From NCBI GenBank assembly GCA_027579435.1, contig JANBPK010000425.1, positions 1 through 19,833 of the forward strand: 19,833 nucleotides of DNA. Reading direction: 5' to 3'. The DNA comes from Candolleomyces eurysporus (lineage: Eukaryota; Basidiomycota; Agaricomycetes; Agaricales; Psathyrellaceae). Positions 10,740 through 18,945 of this stretch are shown here, one piece after another. The notes under the pieces are model-generated. The model ran no database searches. It worked only from the letters and a program-made list of their open reading frames with translations, and was not told where the DNA came from. The translations under genes and the position numbers were made by a program. The first letter of the stretch is position 1. Every line of letters begins with the position of its first letter.

Positions 10740-11125
10740 CGGAGTTATCTACCTAGCTCGCCATGAGCTTGGCGTCGTTGACAGCCTGGGCAGAACGACA
10801 GCGCCCTCTCAATCGCGTTCCAAGTCTCCCAGTTCAACGTGACCGTCTTCCACTCCTCCGTAAGCGTTTCAAGGGACGGAAATAATCGAAGTACCAGGCC
10901 ATGTGCAGGCTACATTCCGTCGTGGTCACAGTCCCTTCGTCGATCTACGCATGAGTAGCTAGCTTTCTCAAGACGTAAGCGTGAGGAATGACTAAGTTGT
11001 CGAGCTCGTAGATCTCCAAAGGTATGGCCAGCGCCTTGAGATTCGGATTGTGCCGTGAAACCTGTTCTAAAGCTCTCAGGGAAGGTATAATAAACTCGTC
11101 GGAATTTGTTTTCAACGGCAAGAGA
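10740..11125 (-). pseudogene. Fragment of an F-box-like/LRR gene (C-terminal third)
   Basis: The minus strand encodes pieces matching the end of the gene at 13654-15416: SLRALEQVSRHNPNLKALA and YELDNLVIP against LGALKQVSRHNPNLKELA and YELDDLVIP. The DNA match spans about 10740-11125 against 13640-14060, including a shared 3' end (ttatctacctagct, ccatgagc). Relative to that gene it has a small deletion near 10795 and several frame-breaking indels, and the whole N-terminal two thirds, including the F-box, is missing. The truncated upstream end abuts the 3' flank of HeLo-like copy 2 at about 11125-11150, which is the junction of the tandem duplication. It cannot make a product. Confidence 0.85.
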
Positions 11126-11819
11126 CAGATTAGAAGACTATTTCGCCTCATATTATTGCGTTTGAGAAAACCAAGGTCAAGAGCCATGATCAGGTCGGCA
11201 GGGGGCAGCAGCGGACGGCTGCTTAGGACGTGATCCAGAGAATATCTGAATGCAGTGATAGTTCCGATATAGTACTCCGAACCCCATAACATTCAAATCA
11301 AATCAATTTTCCCTGCAAGAAGTGTTGAAGAAGAAGCCAATTCACAGTCTAAATTGAGGCAGTCCCTTGCACTTCCTGAGGATGCAGCACGCTCATGATC
11401 ACGGTTCGGTCGGAATAAAAAAAAAGTGCGAAAGAAGAATATATAGCTTCTGCATAACTATTAAAACCGCTGGAATACAGATAGTCCTATCACAGGCAAG
11501 GTCTTTCGGGATTGAAAATAGACTTGAGAACGAGGGACGATGGTGAGGCAAAGAGCTAGCTATGAGGTATATGTAGGGGGCTCCAACGATCCGGAGCTTG
11601 CCAACTTGCGCAGGAACCTGCGCACGGAGACCATCACAAGTGCTTGATCGTACTTTGGGACATTCCAGTGTCGTTCCTATATGAAATATGAGGTATATGG
11701 TATGTGATACCGTAGGGGGCGTGACTCCAAGCGAATACCTAAAATTAAGCACGATCCGGTCATCCTTGGTATATTTGACCTAACAATGCGAGCCAGCGCA
11801 CGGTATGAGATGAGAGAGA

Positions 11820-13119
11820 TCAAGTTAGTCTCGATACAAAGCGGAAAGTGAACATTAGCAAGAGGTTCGCACCGTAGTTATTCCCAAAGTTCGCATTCTT
11901 AATCGATCCAACGTTATTGACAGTTGAACCAGCAGGTGAATGATGATACGGGGATCCGTGTGAGGGATGTGGTGGTGTACAATACCCTCCCTGAGGTGTA
12001 CTGTACCCAGAAGAATGGCCGCCTGCATTCACGAGAGTAGGGTTAGCCATGAAAAGACCCTTCTCCAACGAATTCCTCAAGTAAGTCGCACGACGTACCG
12101 TAACCCTGTGTCGATGGGTAGCTTTGGTTACCGTGATAGCCACCGGTATAACCCTGATTTTGCGGATTTTGCTGGTAAGCGTCGTACTCAGGTTGTTGGT
12201 AGTCTGGATCATATTTGTACGAATCCTGCGGATAGCCGTTCGATTGCTGTTGGTAAGGCTGCTGGTGCATTGGTGCAGGACCCCCGTTGGTCTGCACACT
12301 GTACGTATCCTCCATGGCCTTGAATTTCGCGTCGATATCCCCGACATCCCCGGCCACACGGTGCACCTGATGGTTTGTGTCCAACATCATTTCCGTCTGA
12401 CCAGATGAAAAAGATTTAAGATATGTTAGGAGCAGTGATTGGAATGACTGACGTTGAACAGTGCGTAGGTATGTTCAAACCTTTGTGTGAGCTCTTTGAC
12501 CTTGCCCTTGTCCATCGGAGCTGAAAAGAATCGTATCAGCCTCCCTCGCTCCATCCGTTGTTCAGTGTATGTCTTGATTTCTCCCAGTTCTCTACAGACA
12601 GAGAGTGAGAGATCGAACGATTAGATTATGACAGTGCGCCCCTGCGGGGACCCCGTTGGACGAGATAGAAAGGAAGCACGTACTCCCTGAATTCCTCGAT
12701 AGCCCTTGTCAGATTCTCGTTCAGTTTTCCGCCCTGCTCACTTTCATATCGAGCGACAATGACAAGAAACCGGCATATCGAACGAATCAGGGCTTTGAAC
12801 CCATCCTGCACATCGATCGTATCCTGAAGCATCAACGATTTCAGCCGTCCGTGCACATACACAATCCACGCGATCGATACACAAACCGCAACTGCAAGGT
12901 GCGTACCTGTACAAGGTTGATCAGACCAAGCACTGTCCCACATGCCCCCTTCAGTCCTGGCGTGCAGCCAAAGTCTGCGACACTCTTGAGCGTGCCGAAG
13001 ATGAGTGCACCAGCACTCAGCGAAATGCCAAGTATGTCTGCAGTTTTCTGGGCTCCCTCCTCGACATTACAACCTTCTTTGCCACGGCTACGCATCGTCG
13101 TTTTCCTCTTGGGTGCCAT
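11820..13119 (-). CDS. HeLo/MLKL-N-terminal-like protein with prion-like tail, copy 2
   Basis: Five exons: 13119-12907, 12823-12684, 12591-12453, 12396-12099, 12022-11820, giving 330 aa. Introns are 83, 92, 56 and 76 nt with phases 0, 2, 0, 1, as in copy 1. The 56-nt third intron is not a multiple of three, so splicing there is obligatory. The helical part (residues 1-164) carries TPGLKGACGTVLGLINLVQ, RFFSAPMDKGKV and RFEHTYALFN, which is followed by TEMMLDTNHQVHRVA, a block almost identical to copy 1. Residues 205-297 are a Q/Y/P/N-rich tract (HQQPYQQQSNGYPQDSYKY). Residues 299-314 are NNVGSIKNANFGNNYG, one conservative change from copy 1, while the adjoining tract differs widely. The first residues lost the CSC-x4-C pattern of copy 1 (MRSRGKEGC). 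The intact frame and the concentration of changes in the low-complexity tract suggest continuing selection. The cell-death role is inferred from architecture only. Confidence 0.8.
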
Positions 13120-13176
13120 CTTCTGTAGATAAGCGAGGGAAGGATTGAGAGTAAGGATGAAACAGAATTAAGCGAG

Positions 13177-13348
13177 GAATAGCCTCGTTAAGACCACGAT
13201 GCCCTAGTGTAACGGTTACCTTAGCTTGACTTACCCTTAACCCCTTGTTTGTGCACTCAGGGAACAGCCTCGTTAAGACCACGATGTCCCAGTGTAACGG
13301 TTAGTACCCTTGATCTGACAAACCATTAATCCTTTTTTGTACTCTCTG
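13177..13348. repeat. About 85-bp tandem duplication upstream of HeLo-like copy 2
   Basis: Two adjacent, diverged copies (about 13177-13261 and 13262-13348) begin with agcctcgttaagaccacgat followed by cc(t)agtgtaacggtta. They stay alignable through a ttaa-cc-ttgt region. Each contains one copy of the motif that also lies upstream of HeLo-like copy 1. The first copy ends about 60 bp from the ATG at 13119, so the array lies in the presumed promoter. Confidence 0.7.
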
Positions 13349-13653
13349 TGTTGTTCCCTTTCGTCTCCCTGAGTGTCTCCCGCCGTTTCGTTGTTACTAT
13401 CTTGTCGTATTCCCCATTGATCTCTAGACCTCTCGTAGAGTACAAAACAGACTGTGTTCCAGAGTAGAATCACCAGCTTCACCTTGAATACCAGAACCTT
13501 ACAAACCTTCGATCCTCGAGGGAACTCTAGTGTGCCGGGACCGGCATTTCTTCGCTCTTTCGTTACACCTTGCTTCTATATCTGCAGCACAGCATCGAAC
13601 ATCTTGCCGGCGCCTCACGCATTTGTCAAGCATATGTATCCATATTTATCTAC
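13349..13653. other. Intergenic region between F-box copy 3 and HeLo-like copy 2
   Basis: About 300 bp of pyrimidine-biased spacer separate the 3' end of the F-box-like gene from the duplicated flank of the HeLo-like gene; both genes are on the minus strand. Around 13575-13615 the sequence (atctgcagcac...catc.tgccgg) again matches the 5' flank of HeLo-like copy 1 near 10150-10180. No gene is seen. Confidence 0.45.
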
Positions 13654-15416
13654 CTAGCTGGCCATGAGCCTAGCGTCGTTGACAGCTTGGGCGCGAATCT
13701 CTTGGCAAAATGACAGCGTCCTCTCAATCGCGTTCCATGTCTCCCAGTCCAACGTGTCTTTCTTCCATGCCTCCGTAAGCGTTTCAAGGGACGGAAACAA
13801 TCGATCGAGGTACCGGGCCATGCGGAGACTATGCTCCGTCGTGATCGCAGTCTTCTTATCAATCCACGCGTCAATAGCCAGCTTTTTCAAGCCGTGTCTT
13901 GAGGCGTAGCCGGGGGGAATAACCAGGTCGTCGAGCTCATAGATATCCAAAGGTATGGCCAGCTCCTTGAGATTCGGATTGTGTCGTGAGACCTGTTTCA
14001 AAGCTCCCAGAGTAGGTATCATCAACTCGTCAACCTCGAGAGTCGTCATATGCAGAGGAAGAAATCGGAACACCCGCAGTTGGGGCAGCTTGCGCAGCAT
14101 TCGAAGCATCTGGATAATTATGTCGACGGCGAAGAAGGAGACGTCGGTGATAGAGAGGGTGGTAAGATTATGCAGCGAAGAAAGTGCGTTGATAAACGGC
14201 TCCACCATTGTATAGCGAGGATCCCCCCGCAAATCCTCCACTGATCCCGGGCTGATATTGAATTCGCGGCAAGTGACGACTAAAGAGGTCAGCTGGGTAT
14301 TCCGTTGGGCGTGGATGAGGATAACCAGAGGAAGAACGGCCATCGAACCAGTCATGTCGCCAAGCAGGTCCAGCTTGAGAGTCCTAAGGGATTTCGGCGA
14401 CAACCGCCTCGCCACCTGGAATTGTCTTGTGCAATCCGCCGTAACCCTAAGTTCCGTAAGATTGTCCATACTCGATTTCCGCGCAATTGCGTCCGCTGTA
14501 CCAACCGTGCTGGGAAAAGCGTCCGAGAGGGCGCTTTGCTCGATAGTGAGCGCTTCAAGCGACTTGAGTTCGTTGAGAGTGGATAATTCCGCGCTGGTGA
14601 TAAGATGCTCCTTGACTCGCAAGAACAGCCGTTTCAAGCCGGGAATCGTAGCCACGACATCTATCATTTTCCGAGACACCGGTTGTACCAGTCCGAGAGC
14701 AGTAAGCTTCCCGGCATTTTCCGCGAGACTAGAGGTAAAGGCGACGGAGCTCTCATCATCCGGCTCTTCGGACTCTTTGTCGAGGTGAATAGCGAGGCGA
14801 TCGATCTGTGGAACGACGTGAAAGGCGACGAAGAGGGAAAGGGTATCGTTCGAAGTAAGGACGAGGAGCTTGATTGCCGGGAAAAGCTGGACAGGTCGTT
14901 TCGTCGAGCTCGCGATGTAGAAGAGCCAGCTCGGATCGATCTCAGGCGACGTCTTGCGATTGAGAAGGAGGGTCTTCGTACGAGACGAGTAAACCTCGAA
15001 GCGCTTCCAATCGTCGCTCGATATAGCGTTCCAATATGTCTGGAGAGAACGTCAATCTAACGAGTGCCTTTATAACGGAGTGGTGTTCGCACCAATGGTA
15101 CACGCGGTGTCGCGTTATCCAGTAGCTTATCGCACGGCAGAATCAATCTGAAAAACGGCTCCAAGGTGTCCATGACTTCCCATAGTATGGCGATGCTTGC
15201 GTGAAAGAAAGCGCGGTTGACGCGAGCCAGATTTGCGAAGAACGCCCTCCACTTGCCTCCCTTTAGCGTAGGTACTTGGTCGGATACCATCGGGACTGTG
15301 GGGTTCGAGCTTTCTTTGAGGTATTCAAAAATCATGGACGTGAGCTCTGGGCTGCTCATAACCTTTTCTTCCGCCCCTGAAGTCTGCCCCGATGTCGGTG
15401 TCTCAGCGTTCTGCAT
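13654..15416 (-). CDS. F-box-like/leucine-rich repeat protein, copy 3 (intact)
   Basis: Two exons: 15416-15093 and 15039-13654, giving 569 aa. The 53-nt intron (GTGCGA...CTCCAG, phase 0) lies in the same place as in copies 1 and 2; splicing joins VPL to TYWNAISSDDWKRFEVYSS, parallel to SYFDDFLPNHWERFELYSS of copy 2. An in-frame GTACCA donor 9 nt upstream is possible but does not match the paralogues. The F-box-like segment is at residues 22-80 (LTSMIFEYL, LARVNRAFFHAS, ILWEVMDTLEPFF). The rest is leucine-rich, with SFFAVDIIIQMLRMLRKLP and FRFLP shared with the relatives. It lacks the short first exon of copy 2. It lies directly upstream of HeLo-like copy 2 on the same strand, an arrangement mirrored by the fragment at 10740-11125 upstream of copy 1. 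The expected role is target recognition in an SCF-type ubiquitin ligase. Confidence 0.85.
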
Positions 15417-16216
15417 GGCTGCAAAGAGGCGTACTGAATGAGCTCAGGCTCAAGGTTCGGCCATAATAGAACTGACCTTCCTCCGTGTGCTCCAGGCTCG
15501 CCAGATATCGTTGAAGACGGCTCTGAATTTCTTGGTTCCTTGTGGCCAGAGAGATGGGTGGAAGACGAAGAAGGAAACGCGGCGGCTTCCACTCGGGTTC
15601 CGAGGACCTGTACTAGGGTATTATCGTCAGCCACTGATTCGGTCAGGCCCCTCATTCGGTCACTTTCTCATTTCATGCTCCCTTCGTCAAATACAAGGCT
15701 CATGCTATAAAATCTGCATTCATTGACCTATGGCACCTCAAATTCCTTTTTTTCCGGAGGAGAATGCCCTAATTTTGAACGAAAAGAGTTTCGGTCAACT
15801 GTCACACCCGTCACGCTTTCCCGGCAAAAAGCGTGACATTGTGTGACTGACCGAACCAAGAGGCTGAGTATAGTACTTGTCCCAGTGCGCCGATGCGCCA
15901 AGCAATTTCATCTGATTCGTATAATTGAGGTTCCTCTTCCGGTACTTTTGAGCCCTCGGAATTTTGCCGCGCGAAGGGACGGCCTGCTGAACACAAGTGA
16001 ACTTTACCATGCATGAGATGAACACGGAACGGAAAGCAAAAGCCAGGTTCTGCATGGGCGGAGTCGACCGGCATGTATTACTACCGTTCAAGGTCCACTT
16101 TCAAAGCATGAGTAGCACGGGTCAAAGTCTCGTCGTCTTTAAATAAGACTCGATTTAAATATGGGCAAGTATTAAATACAAACGACCGGGCTCCTGAAAT
16201 TTCCTCCTCTAATTTA
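15417..16216. other. Intergenic region between P450 and F-box copy 3
   Basis: About 800 bp with no gene I can support. It should contain the P450 3' flank and the promoter of F-box copy 3. A minus-strand GTCAGT...TTTGCAG pair at about 15480-15421, ending two bases before the ATG at 15416, could be a 5'-UTR intron of that gene. Minus-strand open frames at 15356-15655 and 15795-16091 show no recognisable motif. The palindrome at 15790-15855 is the only strong structure. Confidence 0.45.
15790..15855. repeat. Long imperfect palindrome (stem-loop) upstream of F-box copy 3
   Basis: Three successive arms pair: ttcggtca (15790-15797) with tgaccgaa (15848-15855), gtcacac (15801-15807) with gtgtgac (15841-15847), and gtcacgcttt (15810-15819) with aaagcgtgac (15828-15837). 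All 25 base pairs are perfect, separated only by 2-3-nt bulges around an 8-nt loop. It lies about 370 bp upstream of the ATG at 15416. It might be a regulatory stem-loop, a very short palindromic mobile element, or part of a transcribed hairpin. Confidence 0.75.
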
Positions 16217-18494
16217 CTAGCGTAATGACTCGTCTTGGCCTTGCAATACCGAAGCACGAATCAACTCTGCCTTTGCCTCTGACCGCGGCTTGAACACACA
16301 TCTAAAAGGTTTAGGCATCCTATCAGAAGGGAAGAAGGTCAGAATCATACGGCTTGAACGGCAGGGCTAAACTAAACTCACGCGATGAAAGCAGAAGCGT
16401 ATTCATGAGTCAATTCGACTGTCCTTTCCACTTCCTCTCCCGAAGGAAGAGTCACCTTCTCCTTCGCTTTCTCGATGTTGAAGGTGGCGATGAGGGATGC
16501 TACCGACAACCACAGAGACTCAAAGGCCATGAACCTTCCTGGACAAATTCTGCGGCCGAATCCGAAGCATGCGTGACCAGGGTCGCGAGCGCGTGAGTAG
16601 TCGATTCTTCCCGTTTCAGGATTTATGAATCGGTCGGGCTTGAATTCGAAAGGGTCAGCATAGACCTTTTCGTCGTGAAGCATTGCCCTAATGCGCAGAC
16701 CCATAACGTTTGAGTTATCCAGGATTCTCAGAAAGTCCGAGTAGATGCTGACAAGCCTCACTTACCATTGGTTTGCTATAATAATTGCGCCTGCGGGGAG
16801 ACGGTAGCCTTTATACACGTCATCCGTGGAAAGAGCGTGCGGGACCCCTGAACGAGAACCGCATTAGTCGATGGGATCGTATCAAAGCATGAAAATGACC
16901 CACCGAACGGAACGACATCCCTCCAGCGAAGCGCCTCCTTCACGATGGCTGTTATGTAGGGAAGGGATGGCTCGTCATCGAGATCAGGGAGATGTCCAGG
17001 CTTCACAACGCCGTCAATCTGCACTTGTGCCTTCCTCAGGACCTCGGGGTGATCGAGAAGACCCAAAATGCAGGTCCCCATTGTTGAGACGGTCTGTGTA
17101 CTACCCCGTTAGTCAAAGAAAAGTTGCTGAATACCTGAGAGTGTTCTCACCGTGTCAGACCCACCTGGGGGCCAGTGTGTCGAGGGTGGTCAATAGTTGC
17201 GCATCGTAACCGAGAGACTGACCATTTACCTGAATACAAAACAGCTAGGGTATTCCGAAGTACATCTTCCGTAAATGCATCGTCCTTCTCACCGGCTTGG
17301 ATTTTCTGCAGGTTTGTCTGTAGAATCGAAACAGTAGAGTTCCCAGATTCCTAGAAAAAGGCTATTGTGAGTGTTACTGACTCCCGAAATCAGGCGGCGC
17401 CAGAAGAGAAACAAATGATACCCACAATTCGCTTTTTTGCATCTGCATAAGGAACTTCCACCATTGCTCTGGTCATTTTATACCACTCGCGAGCCTTCCG
17501 CTTGAAGGATGCGCCAGGAAACCAGGCCGGAACATATTTCAAAATGGGAATGGTGTCGACAAGAAACGCTCCAGGGACTGCAGCAGTGTTCGCTCCCTGA
17601 TTTGCATCCTCGGAGATCTTAATATATGGATCATTCTCCTGTCGTATCTCAATGCCATACGCAACGGACAGGATTGTCTCTGCTGTGAGCCTGTACATGA
17701 TTATAAGCTGTGAGAAGGAGACGGCGCCAGCTCAAAACCAAGCTCACTGCCTGAGATGAGAGATTAGGTTTCCATCATCTCGATCATCCAAGAGACGCTT
17801 CAGGAATTTCCGCGTTCCCTCGGCGAGGTGAGGTCTGTATTGCTTGATAGCCGTCGCTTGCAGGGACGTTTGGGCTAGTCGTCGATGCTTGCGCCTATCG
17901 AAGTATCAAATCATAGATTTCTTCGAGACGGCATATCTACGCACCAATAATTGCCTGATTTATATCCGAATGATGCTTCAATTTGGTGAACCTAACAGAA
18001 TGAGAAATTTATTCACCGTAATACCGAAAGCCAAAGTTGTAGTCCCAGCCCATGAGTTCCATTACCATGACCATGCGCGGTCTACAGTGTGAAAGATTGT
18101 CATTGTTAAGGACTGACATCGTCCGGCGTGAAATCATTTCCACCTGCCAGAATACAACGAGGACCTCGCTTCTAGAAGATCGGCAGCAACCTCGTATTTG
18201 TCCAATACAATGATATGAGTCCCTGCTGCTTGTAAATGGAGAATATCGGTGTCTGTTGGAGAGTCACTAAGCAGTAAAATGGCATGCGCGGAGCTGAGGC
18301 AGCTTACTGAGCTCAGTCGACCATTCGTGGTACTTTATCCATTGGAGCTCAGAAGGTATTTGGAACATGTTTCCAACCAACGGCAGCCCTTTCGGACCAG
18401 GAGGAAGCGGTAGAGAGGGCTTTCGACGCCTGTTAATCGCGTAGAGAAGCACTCCGGTCGCGAGAATCGCAAGGAAATCAATGTATGTCCCCAT
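16217..18494 (-). CDS. Cytochrome P450 monooxygenase, basidiomycete microsomal type
   Basis: Twelve exons in gene order: 18494-18308, 18252-18144, 18081-18017, 17954-17945, 17894-17748, 17690-17426, 17350-17230, 17164-17151, 17093-16904, 16847-16766, 16687-16382, 16319-16217; 532 aa. An N-terminal anchor (DFLAILATGVLLYA) is followed by the proline hinge LPLPPGPKGLPLVGN. Further hallmarks are the C-helix WRKHRR, the I-helix GGSDTT, the K-helix ExxR in KEALRWR, PDRF, and the heme loop FGFGRRICPG with its cysteine thiolate. Exons of 10 nt (building YYGNYWRKHRR) and 14 nt (building SGGSDTTVSTM) are required to restore these motifs. It resembles fungal P450s annotated as O-methylsterigmatocystin oxidoreductase-like, a label that does not define the substrate. 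The start at 18494 is preferred over the ATG at 18554: a TATA-like box ends only 10 bp before the latter, and MGTYID is what the neighbouring remnant preserves. The gene appears intact; no biosynthetic cluster partner is visible. Confidence 0.93.
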
Positions 18495-18563
18495 TGAGCA
18501 GACTGGGAATTGTTGGCGAGAACGGAGGGTTTGTTGTTTCATAGTTAAGCACATTCAAGCCTC

Positions 18564-18569
18564 TTTAAA
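18564..18569 (-). promoter_or_regulatory. TATA-like box of the P450 gene
   Basis: TTTAAA lies on the minus strand about 70 bp upstream of the preferred P450 start at 18494. Its spacing fits a TATA element with a short leader for that start and argues against the ATG at 18554. Confidence 0.4.
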
Positions 18570-18769
18570 ACATATGCGGGCACCCATTTCTGTCAAATTA
18601 AAAAAACCTGCATTCCCGTTCCGCCTCAATCAGGAGGTTTGACCAATACAATTTGAACTTGAAACGCGAGACAACCAGGGTCGTAGCCCAGAACTTGGGC
18701 CTTTCGGGACAAGTGAGAGGCAACATTTGGTATATCCGTAAACAGATACATCGGAGCGGCACAACAAAC

Positions 18770-18945
18770 GTTGAACACCTGCTGAACGTGTAGAAGAGCG
18801 AGAAACACCAAGGAATCGATATATGTTCCCATAAGACTGTTAAGCATCGGTGGTGAGAAGAGGAGGGTGGCTATCTCTTCACCTAAACGAATTCAGGCCT
18901 TTCTTAACACACGTGGCAACCCCATATTTGTTCGAAGGCGGGTCG
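18770..18945 (-). pseudogene. Remnant of a duplicated P450 5' end
   Basis: The minus strand from about 18945 carries a diverged copy of the P450 promoter and leader (cctgaattcgtttagg against gcttgaatgtgcttaac). It is followed at 18832 by ATG and MGTYIDSLVFLALL, which resembles the start of the intact gene, MGTYIDFLAILATG. Similarity ends within the membrane anchor; no proline hinge or later P450 exon follows. It is either a truncated tandem copy or the breakpoint of a local duplication. No functional product is expected. Confidence 0.65.

Larger units (their letters stand above)
11100..13620. repeat. Tandem segmental duplication, right copy (HeLo-like gene and flanks)
   Basis: Partner of the copy at about 8150-10195 in the same orientation. 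Shared anchors include tcaagagccatgatcagg (near 11177), catccttggtatatttgacc (near 11761), all HeLo-like exons, and cctcgttaagaccacgatg (near 13183). Compared with the left copy it has extra 5'-flank DNA, partly an internal duplication at 13177-13348, and it lacks the TIR element. Confidence 0.75.

Noticed and set aside
14258..14788. Long plus-strand open frame opposite F-box copy 3
   Set aside because: Antisense shadow of a gene supported by two paralogues and a conserved intron.
15356..15655. Possible N-terminal coding exon upstream of F-box copy 3
   Set aside because: Splicing through GTCAGT...TTTGCAG does not join in frame with MQNAETP. At most it is a 5'-UTR intron.
17895..18024. Single 130-nt P450 intron using CG|GTATTACG
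   Set aside because: It keeps the frame but loses the YYGNYW residues of the C-helix region; a 10-nt exon between two normal-sized introns restores the family consensus.
18495..18554. Upstream ATG extending the P450 by 20 residues
   Set aside because: It lies about 10 bp from the TATA-like box and adds a polar segment before the membrane anchor. The remnant copy keeps MGTYID but not this upstream ATG.
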